A DNA stretch of 64,000 nt from JAPWJZ01 sp966211335 (GTDB taxonomy: Bacteria; Pseudomonadota; Alphaproteobacteria; Micavibrionales; UBA2020): NCBI GenBank assembly GCA_966211335.1, contig CBIHNF010000001.1:2046001-2110000 (forward strand). The letters run 5' to 3'. A program made the position numbers and the translations under genes. Positions 1-8,057 of this stretch are shown here, in pieces; the stretch's first letter is position 1, and every line of letters begins with the position of its first letter. The notes below the pieces were generated by a model, which saw nothing but the letters and a program-made list of their open reading frames with translations, made no database searches and was not told the origin of the DNA.

Positions 1-138
1 GTAATAAACGCCGATGGCAATAATGTAATTGGAGACGAGATAGGGCCAATAGAGGCGCGCCGGCACCTGCACCATGAAAACGGTGAAACCCGCCAGCAGC
101 ACCATCAAGAATAAAATCTGCTTCGCGTTATCGCGCAA
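1..138 (-). CDS. N-terminal fragment of a membrane protein (runs off window)
   Basis: An open frame on the minus strand runs from a possible TTG at 138 to the window edge. It encodes a short basic stretch (LRDNAKQ), then one clear hydrophobic helix (ILFLMVLLAGFTVFMV), and a second hydrophobic stretch begins at the edge. A well-formed promoter lies just upstream (169-197). The start is doubtful: the frame is closed by TAG just before the G-rich run at 139-154, and an in-frame ATG occurs only at 105. An ATG at 164 reads into this frame only if one G were added to the G-run, so a homopolymer sequencing error is possible. The family is not recognisable from this fragment. Confidence 0.4.
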   Translation of the reverse strand, partial: MRDNAKQILFLMVLLAGFTVFMVQVPARLYWPYLVSNYIIAIGVYY

Positions 139-168
139 AACCCCGCCCCCGCCCTAAACGACATATTA

Positions 169-197
169 ATTATAGTATGCGGAAGACGCCAAAACAA
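169..197 (-). promoter_or_regulatory. Sigma-70-type promoter for the partial membrane gene
   Basis: On the minus strand TTGTTT and TATAAT are separated by 17 bases. The -10 hexamer is a perfect consensus. Transcription would start near 162 and enter the membrane-protein fragment at 1-138. Confidence 0.5.
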
Positions 198-234
198 GGT
201 GAACGGCCGGCGCGGCTTTGGTAACTCTTGGAAT

Positions 235-1611
235 TTACTGCGTAAATATATCGACCAGCAGCTTGATGTTCAGGGTCAGGATGACGGCGGCGATGGCCCA
301 GGCCGTCACCTGCAGCCACAAGGGCGCAACGAATGTCCCCATTTTCTTGGGGCTGGATACGAAAGCAATCAACGGAATGACCGCGAAGGGCAGCTGCATG
401 GAAAGGACGATCTGGCTGAAAATCAGCAGCTTGCCCACTTCCTGCTCGCCATAGACGGCGATAATGAAAATCACGGGGATGATGGCGAGACCGCGGGTGA
501 GAAGGCGGCGGATCCAGGGGGCAATGCGCAGGTTGAGGAAACCGTCCATCACGATCTGCCCGGCAAGGGTCGTCGTCAGCGTCGAGTTCAGGCCGGAGGC
601 CAGCAGGGCAATCGCGAATAGCGATGCGGCGACGGAGGTGCCAAAAGCCGGCGTCAGCAGCTGGTAGGCCTGCGCAATATCCGCGACTTCGCGGTTGCCA
701 GAGGTGTAAAAAACTCCCGCCGCGATGATCAGGATGCCCGCGTTCACGAAAAGCGCCAACATGAGGGCAAGCGTGCTATCCAGCGTCGCCCAGCGGATGG
801 CCTGACGGCGGCCCGCATCAGTCTTTTCAAAATTGCGCGTCTTGACGAGGGACGAATGCAGGTACAGGTTATGCGGCATCACAGTGGCGCCGAGAATGCC
901 GATGGCCAAATAGAGCATTGCTGGATTTGTGAAGATTTCCGATGTCGGCTGAAAGAAGCCTTTGGCTATGCCGCTAATAGATGGCGATACCATGGCAATC
1001 TGAACAGCGAAGCAGGCCATAATGGTGACCAGCAGTACGATGATAAAGGCTTCCAGCTTGCGGATGTCTTTTTGCATCAGGTACAAAAGCAATATCGCAT
1101 CAAAGGCGGTAATCAGCGCGCCGAACAGCAATGGAATATTGAAAAGCAGTTTTAGCGCAATGGCGGTGCCGATAACTTCGGCGAGGTCGCAGGCGATAAT
1201 CGCCAGTTCGCAAATGAACCAGAGCGCCATGCTGGCGGGACGGTTGAGGTAAGCACGGCAGGCCTGCGCAAGATCAAGCCCTGTGCCAATCCCAAGCCGC
1301 GCGCAAAGCGATTGCAGCAAAATCGCCATGAGGTTGGAAACAAGGATAACGCTGAGCAGTGTGTAGCCGAATTTAGAGCCGCCGGCGAGCGAGGTCGCCC
1401 AATTGCCGGGATCCATATAGCCAACCGAAACCATATATCCCGGCCCTGCGAAGGCGAGGAAGCGCCGGAACAGTGTGGCACCTGTCTTGGGCACCGCGAC
1501 TGTATCGGCCATATCGCCTTCGGCGGTCATGGATTTGGTCGGCGGGGTGGTCATATCGGTCGGTTTTCCTTTTGCCTCGTCGCCGGAAAATATCCTGCTC
1601 AGCTTATCCAA
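235..1611 (-). CDS. mntH: NRAMP family Mn2+/Fe2+ transporter MntH
   Basis: This is a proton-coupled importer of divalent manganese or iron in the inner membrane. The 458 residues show the NRAMP signatures: DPGN near residue 67 in the first helix and MPHNLYLH in the sixth, the two broken helices that bind the metal. The remaining sequence is a run of about eleven hydrophobic helices, the usual size for bacterial MntH. The frame opens at a TTG (1611) preceded by GCGGA. An ATG at residue 20 (1554) is an alternative because the first 45 residues are hydrophilic and not conserved. A promoter lies at 1662-1689. The gene stands alone. Function is sure at family level; metal preference is not visible. 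Confidence 0.95.
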   Translation of the reverse strand: MDKLSRIFSGDEAKGKPTDMTTPPTKSMTAEGDMADTVAVPKTGATLFRRFLAFAGPGYMVSVGYMDPGNWATSLAGGSKFGYTLLSVILVSNLMAILLQSLCARLGIGTGLDLAQACRAYLNRPASMALWFICELAIIACDLAEVIGTAIALKLLFNIPLLFGALITAFDAILLLYLMQKDIRKLEAFIIVLLVTIMACFAVQIAMVSPSISGIAKGFFQPTSEIFTNPAMLYLAIGILGATVMPHNLYLHSSLVKTRNFEKTDAGRRQAIRWATLDSTLALMLALFVNAGILIIAAGVFYTSGNREVADIAQAYQLLTPAFGTSVAASLFAIALLASGLNSTLTTTLAGQIVMDGFLNLRIAPWIRRLLTRGLAIIPVIFIIAVYGEQEVGKLLIFSQIVLSMQLPFAVIPLIAFVSSPKKMGTFVAPLWLQVTAWAIAAVILTLNIKLLVDIFTQ

Positions 1612-1661
1612 GACAAATCCGCTAAAGCGTTAAAACAAGGGTTACGGGCAATACTTATTAA

Positions 1662-1689
1662 TTTATAGCCGAGGACGCCCGCCTTTCAA
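1662..1689 (-). promoter_or_regulatory. Probable mntH promoter
   Basis: On the minus strand TTGAAA and TATAAA are spaced by 16 bases, giving a leader of about 45 bases before the TTG start of mntH. The AT-rich stretch over the -10 could hold a metal-regulator site, but I see no convincing palindrome. Confidence 0.45.
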
Positions 1690-1704
1690 AGCATTAAGTA
1701 AATG

Positions 1705-1734
1705 AAAAAGCCCGGCCAAAAACGGACGGGCTTT
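1705..1734 (-). terminator. Rho-independent terminator of the sigma factor gene
   Basis: AAAGCCCG and CGGGCTTT form an 8-bp stem with a 12-base loop. On the minus strand the stem is followed by a T-run, 25 bases after the sigma factor stop codon. Confidence 0.8.
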
Positions 1735-1758
1735 CTCATTAACGTCAGGGGGTTAATT

Positions 1759-2307
1759 TCAGTTTGCGGTGGCAGATGCCTCGCCCAGCAGACCTTTTGT
1801 CATGAAGGCCGGCAGTTGCGCCGCGTTTTCGCCCGTGGTCAGCAGGTTTTGCAGCTGGGTGCGGGCGCGCGACAGGCGCGAACGAACGGTGCCGACCGGA
1901 ATTTGCAGCGCTTCGGAAACTTCCTCGTAGCGCAGGCCGCGGATGCAGACCATGACGAGGATTTCGCGGTGTTCGTCGCTGAGCTGTTTCATGCTTTCGC
2001 GCACGATAGCGAGGTCGACCGAAGCTTCCTGCGTTGCTTCGACGGACATATCCATCAGCGCCGGCTCGGGATCATACTGCGTTTCGAACTTGCGCTTGTG
2101 GCGATATTGCGACGCGAAGAGGTTAAACATGATTTTCGAGGTCCAGCTGAAAAGGTTCGTGTTGTCCTGGAACAGCTCTTTTTTCTCGAGCGCACGCACC
2201 AGCGTTGCCTGGACGAGATCGTCCGCATCGCTGTTGTTGCGGGTCAGGCGCAGCGCGAATTTGCGCAGATTGCCCATTTCCTGAACGAGTTCTTCTTGTT
2301 TAAACAT
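1759..2307 (-). CDS. ECF-type RNA polymerase sigma factor
   Basis: This is a 182-residue extracytoplasmic-function sigma factor. Region 2 lies at about residues 10-75 (FALRLTRNNSDADDLVQ, then the -10-binding stretch with FSWTSKIMFNLFAS). Region 4 lies at about 105-160, with the helix-turn-helix around YEEVSEALQIPVGTVRSRLS. Region 2 resembles the EcfG general-stress group of alphaproteobacteria, but no nepR or phyR partner is adjacent and no anti-sigma gene is seen, so the subgroup is a guess. A good AAGGAG lies 11 bases before the ATG. A terminator follows. The 305-base divergent region upstream (2308-2612) holds one possible self-type promoter. Confidence 0.9.
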   Translation of the reverse strand: MFKQEELVQEMGNLRKFALRLTRNNSDADDLVQATLVRALEKKELFQDNTNLFSWTSKIMFNLFASQYRHKRKFETQYDPEPALMDMSVEATQEASVDLAIVRESMKQLSDEHREILVMVCIRGLRYEEVSEALQIPVGTVRSRLSRARTQLQNLLTTGENAAQLPAFMTKGLLGEASATAN

Positions 2308-2524
2308 TTTCTGACGCTCCTTAGGTTGCCGTTTTCTTATCTCGTGAACTTGAGACTAATTTACGGGAGCCGTGTAACGCGATTTTGTGGGGTCTGTATC
2401 GGGATCGAAAAAGTTTGTAACAGCGGTGTAAAAGGTTCCCTGAAAACAACGAATTATCAATACTATGAAAATATTCGGTAACGAATTTGTAAAATAATGG
2501 CTTTTTACAGCACCTTGCGGCATC

Positions 2525-2549
2525 AACACCCGTTCAAAATCACCGTTCC
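2525..2549 (-). promoter_or_regulatory. Possible EcfG-type promoter in the 2308-2612 intergenic region
   Basis: On the minus strand GGAAC is followed after 16 bases by TGTT, close to the EcfG consensus GGAAC-N16/17-CGTT. It would give a leader of about 210 bases to the sigma factor gene. This is the only element I can point to in this gene-free stretch, and such short motifs arise by chance. Confidence 0.25.
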
Positions 2550-2612
2550 CGTGGCAGAATCAGTCTGATTTAATGCCTTTACGGGCAACTGGATTTATGG
2601 CAATATCTCCGC

Positions 2613-3137
2613 ATGCATTTAAACAAGAAATTTTTCGCGCCGCTGTTATCGCTGGCCGCTTTCTTCAGCGCTGCCTCCGCGCGGGCGCAGGATTTGCCGG
2701 ATGCGCCGAAGCCGCAGGAAACTGCCCCGACAATTATTACGCTGACGCCGGCGCAGCAGGCTGCAATTGACGCCAATCTGCAGCGGCCCCAACTTAATCT
2801 TCAGCCCTATGACCCCAAGTGGATGGTCGCTCCGCCCTCTTCCGATACCAATAGTTTCACGCTGGACGGCAAGTTCGGCAAGGCAGCCGATTTCGCAATG
2901 CGGCATAATGCCGATGGCGTTGCAGGCTTTGATCTTGCCGCGCAAGCAAGAGTCAGCAGCCGCTTCACCATTATTGCCGGCACCCCGGACACAACGCTGC
3001 GCAATAACAGCCTTTTCACCGGAACGACACAAACGTGGAGGCCGGAGATCAGCCTCTACAATGACACCAACACCCGCATCACCATGAAGCCCAAGCGCGG
3101 CGGCGTTGCGGTGGGCATCCGCATCCAGTTTCACTGA
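2613..3137 (+). CDS. Secreted protein of unknown function
   Basis: The family is not recognised. The 174-residue product opens with a basic KK, a hydrophobic core and an ASARA cleavage site near residue 25, so it is probably exported by Sec. The mature part begins with a proline-rich stretch (LPDAPKPQETAPT), and its last third is rich in beta-type alternation, ending in VAVGIRIQFH. That could be an edge strand or a small outer-membrane domain, but the length is too short for a classical barrel. It reads into the DMT transporter gene 8 bases downstream, so the two may be cotranscribed. Confidence 0.7.
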   Translation: MHLNKKFFAPLLSLAAFFSAASARAQDLPDAPKPQETAPTIITLTPAQQAAIDANLQRPQLNLQPYDPKWMVAPPSSDTNSFTLDGKFGKAADFAMRHNADGVAGFDLAAQARVSSRFTIIAGTPDTTLRNNSLFTGTTQTWRPEISLYNDTNTRITMKPKRGGVAVGIRIQFH

Positions 3138-3145
3138 TAGCTGCC

Positions 3146-4045
3146 TTGTCCCGTTTCAAAGCTGATAGCCTTCTGCTCCTTGTTGCCTTTATCTGGGGGC
3201 TCGCCTTCGTCGCCCAAAAAGACGCGATGCAGCACGTCGGCGCGCTCACCTTCGTTGCCGCGCGGTTTATCATTTCAGCCCTCGTCGTGCTGCCGCTCGC
3301 ATTGCGCGAACGCAAACGCGCAACAACGCCCGATACACAAATAGGCTCTTCCCTGCTCGCGGACTTCGCGCTGCTCTGCATCGCCTTTGGGGCCGGCGTT
3401 TTTCTGCAGCAAGCGGGTATTGTAAGAACCACCGTCACTAACGCGGGTTTTCTGACGGGTCTATATGTCTTGTTCGTGCCGCTGATCTGCCGTGTGGTTT
3501 ACCGGCAGAAGCTTTCCGTTTTCGTGATGCCGGGCGCGCTGCTTTCCGTCGCGGGCGTCTGGCTCTTGTCCGGCGGCATCAACACTGGCGGCCTCAACCT
3601 TGGCGATATTATGGTTCTGGGCTGCGCGGCGGGCTTTGCGCTGCAGGTCACGCTCGTGGGGCGTATTGTCCGCAAAGTGAAAGCGCCGATGCGCATCTGC
3701 TTTATCCAGTATGCCGCAATGGCGCTGCTCGCCGCAGTCGCCGCCTTTATTTTTGAAACGCCGACAATCGACGGCGTTACGTTGGCAGGCTATGCGATAC
3801 TTTATGCTGGTGCCCTGTCCGGCGGCGTTGCCTATACGTTACAGGTCGTGGCACAGCAATATACGCCTTCATCAGACTCCGCTGTCATCCTCTCGGCTGA
3901 ATCTGTCTTTGCCGCACTTGCCGCCGCACTGCTGCTGCACGAACGGCTGACGCCGGCAGGTACGCTCGGCTGCCTGCTGATTATTGCGGCGATATTGCTG
4001 GTCGAATTCGGGCCGTTCCTGAAGAAGGAAAACGCGGCAGCCTGA
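3146..4045 (+). CDS. EamA/DMT superfamily transporter
   Basis: A drug/metabolite-type exporter of the inner membrane with 299 residues and about ten helices arranged as two EamA repeats (roughly 5-140 and 150-290). The first repeat shows FIWGLAFVAQK and FVAARFIISALVVLPLA, both typical of the family. The second ends with the ALLLHERLTPAGTLGCLLI pattern. The only start that keeps the first helix is TTG at 3146, since the first in-frame ATG lies beyond it, and no strong Shine-Dalgarno is visible. The substrate cannot be read from sequence. Confidence 0.85.
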   Translation: MSRFKADSLLLLVAFIWGLAFVAQKDAMQHVGALTFVAARFIISALVVLPLALRERKRATTPDTQIGSSLLADFALLCIAFGAGVFLQQAGIVRTTVTNAGFLTGLYVLFVPLICRVVYRQKLSVFVMPGALLSVAGVWLLSGGINTGGLNLGDIMVLGCAAGFALQVTLVGRIVRKVKAPMRICFIQYAAMALLAAVAAFIFETPTIDGVTLAGYAILYAGALSGGVAYTLQVVAQQYTPSSDSAVILSAESVFAALAAALLLHERLTPAGTLGCLLIIAAILLVEFGPFLKKENAAA

Positions 4046-4051
4046 CGGCGT

Positions 4052-5077
4052 TTAAGGATGCCCCGGCTTTTGCATTTCGTCCTGATAGCCCTCGACTTCC
4101 GTCGCAGCCGCAGGCGCTGCGAGTGGCGGTTTTTTCAGGCTGAAAAGCCATTTCCACATGGCTGTCGTATAAAGGCGCGGATCGGCGCAATTGTCGCCGA
4201 GATCGGCAAATTCCTGATAATACACCTGGTTACCGCCCACGCCGTGGATGATCTGAACGATAGAATTCGGCAGTTGCGAGTCCGTCGCCTTGTCCGCCAA
4301 GCCCTGCATTAGCAGTAGCGGCACACCCGCCATTTTAGGAGCATCGTTTAAACTCCAGACGCCGTTGATGGACACACCACCGGCGAAGAACTGTGCCGAC
4401 TGCGGATTTGAAATCGCGCCGAGCACGCCCGTGCCGCCCTCGCCGCAACCGACGACGTAAATACGGTCGACGTCGATGTTGTAGGCAGGCGCGAGCTGGG
4501 TGATCAGTGTCAGCACATCATGCATGCCCTGACGCGCTTTCGGCCATTTATTCGGGTTCAGCAGCGGCTGCAGGCGCTTGGTAATGGTATATTCCTGCCC
4601 GCTGAATTTTTCCGGCCAGGCCCAGGTGCGCATCTTCGGCATCATGGGCACCAACACATAGGCGGGGAACTCGGTCAGCATCTGCTTGCTGGCGATCAGC
4701 TGGACGGCGCCGGGCGCATTGCCTGCCTGATCGTGGAGGAAGACAACCATCGGATATTTATAGGTCGGCTGCGCGCCTGCCGGCGGGCGAAGATAATAGT
4801 ATTGGATGCGGCGAACGGCGGGACTGTCCTGCAGCGCGAAACCATGCGGCTTGCCAAAGAAGGGCGTGTTGCCACCCATCGGCGATATATTGCGGGGATC
4901 TTCCTTGACGGTCTTAACCTGCCCCGGCATCGCGATGCCACCGGCCGATCCGCCGCCGAAAATCGCATGCCGCACCGGCGGAATGGCGAGGATGCCCGCA
5001 ACGACGAAAGCGGCAATCACGCAGATAAGAACAATCTGGCCGGATTTTTGCGGAGCATTCGGGGCTGGTTGTGTCAT
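4052..5077 (-). CDS. Membrane-anchored alpha/beta-hydrolase-like protein lacking catalytic Ser and His
   Basis: The 341-residue protein has one N-terminal helix (about 14-32) followed by an esterase/PHB-depolymerase-like periplasmic domain: YPMVVFLHD (oxyanion strand), IDVDRIYVVGCGEGG (nucleophile elbow) and VPLLLMQGLAD (acid strand). The elbow reads G-C-G-E-G-G, so the nucleophile position of GxSxG is Glu213. The place where the family has its catalytic His, in a GHNxW-like loop, reads GDNC with Asp295. These are direct observations. The inference is a non-catalytic binding or scaffold protein. It is convergent with the DMT gene, 6 bases away. Confidence 0.75.
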   Translation of the reverse strand: MTQPAPNAPQKSGQIVLICVIAAFVVAGILAIPPVRHAIFGGGSAGGIAMPGQVKTVKEDPRNISPMGGNTPFFGKPHGFALQDSPAVRRIQYYYLRPPAGAQPTYKYPMVVFLHDQAGNAPGAVQLIASKQMLTEFPAYVLVPMMPKMRTWAWPEKFSGQEYTITKRLQPLLNPNKWPKARQGMHDVLTLITQLAPAYNIDVDRIYVVGCGEGGTGVLGAISNPQSAQFFAGGVSINGVWSLNDAPKMAGVPLLLMQGLADKATDSQLPNSIVQIIHGVGGNQVYYQEFADLGDNCADPRLYTTAMWKWLFSLKKPPLAAPAAATEVEGYQDEMQKPGHP

Positions 5078-5146
5078 AGGAACTGCCTTCTGCCGATAAA
5101 ATTCAACAGTGTTATCATACAGAAGAACGGGCGGCGACTAAAGGCC

Positions 5147-6313
5147 TTACGCTTTGTCGCCGGCATCCTTGGCAGTTTCGGAAAGCCCGAAGGTTTTGCG
5201 GGCACGCTGACTTTCCGATTTCAGCTGGCCGCAAGCGGCAAGGATATCCGCCCCGCGCGCGCGGCGAACCGGCGCATCAAGCCCCGCTTCTTCCAATATT
5301 CTGGCAAAAGCGTCAATCCGCGCTACATCGGAACATTCATAGCCGCTGCCCGGCCAGCTGTTGAAGGGGATGATGTTCACCTTGCAGGGAATGTCTTTCA
5401 GCAATTTTACCAATTCCCGCGCTGTCGTATCGCTATCGTTGACGCCTTTCAGCATCACATATTCAAAGGTGATGCGGCGGACATCGGATACACCCGGGTA
5501 ATTCCGGCAGGCATCCAGCAGTTCTGCCAGAGGATATTTATTATTAATAGGCATAATTTCCGACCGCAGGGTGTCATTCGGCGCGTGGAGGGAAATCGCA
5601 AGGTTGACGTTCAGCTCTTCCCCGCACTGGCGGATCTGCGGGACAACCCCAGAGGTCGAAAGGGTGATGCGGCGCTTGGAAATCCCAAGCCCCTCCTCGT
5701 CCATGCAGATTTTCAGCGCTTTCGCGACGTTGTCGTAGTTGTACAGCGGCTCGCCCATCCCCATCATCACAATATTGGTGAGGTCGCGGCCTTCGTTGAC
5801 TTTATCTTTTGCAGGCCATTCGCCGAGAACATCGCGGGCATGCATAATCTGCTGGAGAATTTCATGGGCGCCAAGGTTGCGCACCAGCGGCTGGGTGCCG
5901 GTATGGCAGAACTTACAGGTCAGCGTGCAGCCAACCTGTGACGATACGCAGAGTGTGCCGCGTTTGGCTTCTGGGATAAACACAGCCTCGACCTGCTGCC
6001 CGTCGGACATCGCCAGCAGCCACTTGATGGTACCGTCGGTCGAGCGCTGCTCGGTCACCACCTTCGGCCGCTCGATCGAGTATTTTTCACTCAGCAGCGT
6101 CTTCATGTCTTTGGGCAAGTTTCCCATGCTCTCAAAGTCACGCACGCCGCGCTGGTAAATCCAGTGCCAGACCTGCTTTGCGCGGAACGCAGGAAGCCCA
6201 TGCGCTGCGAGAGCCGCTTTCATTTCCTCAATGTTCAGACCAATCAGCGGAATACGGCCCGCGGCATCTGTGGGCGGTGCTGAAAATTTGCCGGCGTGGG
6301 ACGTGATGCTCAT
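5147..6313 (-). CDS. rlmN: Dual-specificity RNA methyltransferase RlmN
   Basis: A radical-SAM enzyme that methylates C2 of A2503 in 23S rRNA and of A37 in some tRNAs. The 388 residues include the CxxxCxxC iron-sulfur motif (Cys129, Cys133, Cys136 in GCTLTCKFC), the MGMGEPLYNYDNV motif, and the C-terminal AACGQL with the methyl-carrying cysteine. The N-terminal helical domain begins at about residue 22 (IPLIGLNIEEMKAAL). The ATG at 6313 fits the promoter at 6337-6365 with a very short leader. The gene is monocistronic. Confidence 0.96.
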   Translation of the reverse strand: MSITSHAGKFSAPPTDAAGRIPLIGLNIEEMKAALAAHGLPAFRAKQVWHWIYQRGVRDFESMGNLPKDMKTLLSEKYSIERPKVVTEQRSTDGTIKWLLAMSDGQQVEAVFIPEAKRGTLCVSSQVGCTLTCKFCHTGTQPLVRNLGAHEILQQIMHARDVLGEWPAKDKVNEGRDLTNIVMMGMGEPLYNYDNVAKALKICMDEEGLGISKRRITLSTSGVVPQIRQCGEELNVNLAISLHAPNDTLRSEIMPINNKYPLAELLDACRNYPGVSDVRRITFEYVMLKGVNDSDTTARELVKLLKDIPCKVNIIPFNSWPGSGYECSDVARIDAFARILEEAGLDAPVRRARGADILAACGQLKSESQRARKTFGLSETAKDAGDKA

Positions 6314-6336
6314 AGCGGGTAATTCCTTCTCGGCTC

Positions 6337-6365
6337 TATATAATCCATATTATCGAAAAAAGCAA
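6337..6365 (-). promoter_or_regulatory. Probable rlmN promoter
   Basis: On the minus strand TTGCTT and TATATA are separated by 17 bases, with the start of transcription expected about 10-15 bases before the rlmN ATG. Confidence 0.5.
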
Positions 6366-6460
6366 AATTTTCGCTGTCTGCGGCGCGATCCGCGCGCCGG
6401 TTGTTTTCGGACAAGAAATACTGAATAATCAAGGCGAACAGACCTGACCGGAGATATAAC

Positions 6461-7258
6461 GTGGCTGCCAGAAAAGAAAACGTAAAGCTGATCGTCGCCA
6501 TTATCGTGGTGTTCCTGGCGATTGTCAGCTACCGCGCGTACAAAGACATGAATCCGCCGCCCGAGCGGCCGGATGCAGAGGTTGCGCTCACCCCTTCCTA
6601 TTATGCCGAAACCGATGAAGCCCTCGCCAAACTGCCGTCGGAGAATATTGGCAGCGTCCTCGTCAAAGCTGGCGAGATCAGCGTCGACAAGGATGGCTCG
6701 CCGCAACTGTCCCTAAACGGGCCGAAGCCGAGAACCTTTGCGCAGGTCGATGTCATTCCTGTCATTAATATCTCTAACCTTCCCAAAAACCTGAACCTGA
6801 CCTACGACCAGATTGACGCTGCAATCCTCCCTTGGCGCAAAGTCGGCAGCCTTATTAATGACGTCGCCATTAATTTCACGCAGGATAACCCCGATTACGA
6901 CGATATCCGTATTTTCTGTAACGGCCTTCGCGGGCGCTGGCGGCAGGACACCTTCCTTGACTTGCAGCTCAAGCCACCCAGCGGCGAAATCACGCCCGCG
7001 ACACGTAACAAGATGGCCGACCTCCTGAAAAACACGAAGCTTTTCATCTTTGATCAGGAGAATGCCGCTCATAAAGGGGAAAAGCCCGCTGCCGCTATTG
7101 AGCGCCTGAAGAAAGAGGAACTTCCCTTCCTCTTCATCACCCATCAAGCAGTGGATCTGACAGAACTTGGTAAAGTCATGGGAACCAAAAGCTCAACATT
7201 CGCGGGCATCGTCCTTGACCTCTCGCACGTCAAACCGCCGCAGGGCGTCCAGCCATGA
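6461..7258 (+). CDS. Membrane-anchored periplasmic protein, DUF3142-like
   Basis: A 265-residue protein with one N-terminal signal anchor (LIVAIIVVFLAIVSY) and a periplasmic domain. The central part (VDVIPVINISNLPKNLNL, later INDVAINFTQDNPDYDDIRIF) resembles DUF3142 proteins in pattern, where a similar strand carries the acidic DFD stretch. The match is by eye and divergent. The start is GTG at 6461, supported by GGAG seven bases upstream. The stop overlaps the bcp start by 4 bases (ATGA), so the two are translationally coupled. No catalytic residues can be assigned. Confidence 0.72.
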   Translation: MAARKENVKLIVAIIVVFLAIVSYRAYKDMNPPPERPDAEVALTPSYYAETDEALAKLPSENIGSVLVKAGEISVDKDGSPQLSLNGPKPRTFAQVDVIPVINISNLPKNLNLTYDQIDAAILPWRKVGSLINDVAINFTQDNPDYDDIRIFCNGLRGRWRQDTFLDLQLKPPSGEITPATRNKMADLLKNTKLFIFDQENAAHKGEKPAAAIERLKKEELPFLFITHQAVDLTELGKVMGTKSSTFAGIVLDLSHVKPPQGVQP

Positions 7259-7719
7259 CATTAAAAGTTGGCGACAGACTGCCCGCCTTTAAAGGCGAAA
7301 CATCGGAAGGACCCATCTCCTCCGCTGACCTGCTCGGTCAGGCGGCGGTGCTGTATTTTTACCCGAAGGATGATACCCCGGGATGCACGATCGAGGCCTG
7401 CGCCTTCCGTGACAACCTGCCGAAATTCACCAAGATGAAGGCGCGGGTTTTTGGCATTTCCAAAGACAATCTTAGAGCCCATGCAAAATTCGCAGGCAAA
7501 TACGAACTGCCCTTCACCCTGATTTCTGATACCGACGGCAATATCTGCGAAGCGCTGGAGGTTTGGGGCGAAAAAATGCTATTCGGCCGCAAATACATGG
7601 GCATCGAGCGCGCAACGTATCTGGTAGATGAGAAGGGCATCATCCTGCAGATCTGGCGCAACGTCAAAGTGTTAGGCCATGCCGAAGACGTTCTGAGTGC
7701 CGTAAAAAATATCAAATAA
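7255..7719 (+). CDS. bcp: Thiol peroxidase, Bcp-type peroxiredoxin
   Basis: A cytoplasmic peroxiredoxin that reduces hydrogen peroxide and organic hydroperoxides with thioredoxin as donor. The 154 residues match the family length. The motif YPKDDTPGCTIEACAFRD places the peroxidatic cysteine at 44 and the resolving cysteine at 49, five residues apart as in E. coli Bcp. The C-terminal GIERATYLVDEKGIILQIWRNV is the usual Bcp ending. The ATG overlaps the stop of the preceding periplasmic-protein gene. A candidate small RNA lies downstream. Confidence 0.96.
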   Translation: MTLKVGDRLPAFKGETSEGPISSADLLGQAAVLYFYPKDDTPGCTIEACAFRDNLPKFTKMKARVFGISKDNLRAHAKFAGKYELPFTLISDTDGNICEALEVWGEKMLFGRKYMGIERATYLVDEKGIILQIWRNVKVLGHAEDVLSAVKNIK

Positions 7720-7847
7720 TTCAATAGATTAAATTAATATACTCATAAATAAGTTCACTCCCTAATGATTACCAAACCGTTAATTTTTCGCTTGCCGAAT
7801 CGTTTCTCTTATGTAATGTTAAGGTCATTCTATAAAGAACTTTCTTC

Positions 7848-7877
7848 TTGATTTTTGAATCGCTTACCGACTAATCT
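7848..7877 (+). promoter_or_regulatory. Possible promoter of the candidate small RNA
   Basis: TTGATT and TAATCT are spaced by 18 bases. Transcription would begin near 7884, giving an RNA of about 150 bases to the terminator at 8032. It is a moderate match only. Confidence 0.35.
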
Positions 7878-7883
7878 TCAGCG

Positions 7884-8034
7884 ATTGAGACATCCAGAAG
7901 AATTCGAGATTGACAGGCCTTCGGGTCTGTCAGGGTAATCAAGTCGGCAGCTAAACTCCCCTGAAACCCCAAAAACCCCTGCTTGGTTACCCACCCCATT
8001 AAAAACCCCCGCGAGAACATCGCGGGGGTTTTGC
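7884..8034 (+). ncRNA. Candidate structured small RNA
   Basis: The 338-base gene-free stretch after bcp (7720-8057) contains three consecutive stems on the plus strand. Stem 1 is an 8-bp helix, GACAGGCC/GGTCTGTC (7912-7919 with 7924-7931), closed by a TTCG tetraloop. Stem 2 is an 11-bp helix, GGGTAATCAAG/CTTGGTTACCC (7933-7943 with 7982-7992), enclosing a 38-base loop with three CCCC runs. Stem 3 is an intrinsic terminator. No open frame of note lies inside. The C-rich loop could pair with Shine-Dalgarno sequences as in C-rich-loop trans-acting RNAs. A 6S-like RNA or a bcp 3' UTR element are alternatives. Confidence 0.5.
8002..8032. terminator. Bidirectional Rho-independent terminator
   Basis: A 13-bp perfect stem, AAAACCCCCGCGA/TCGCGGGGGTTTT, with a 5-base loop and T-runs on both strands. 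It ends the candidate small RNA on the plus strand and the response regulator transcript on the minus strand. Confidence 0.88.
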
Positions 8035-8057
8035 TTTTCAAGTATTTCTTGGCTGGC

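Noticed and set aside
4520..5941. A 473-codon plus-strand open frame across the pseudo-hydrolase and rlmN
   Set aside because: It spans two unrelated minus-strand genes and reads as Arg/His-rich shadow sequence.
7910..7938. TTGACA at 7910 as a promoter -35
   Set aside because: It is part of the 8-bp UUCG hairpin, and the matching -10 position reads GGGTAA.
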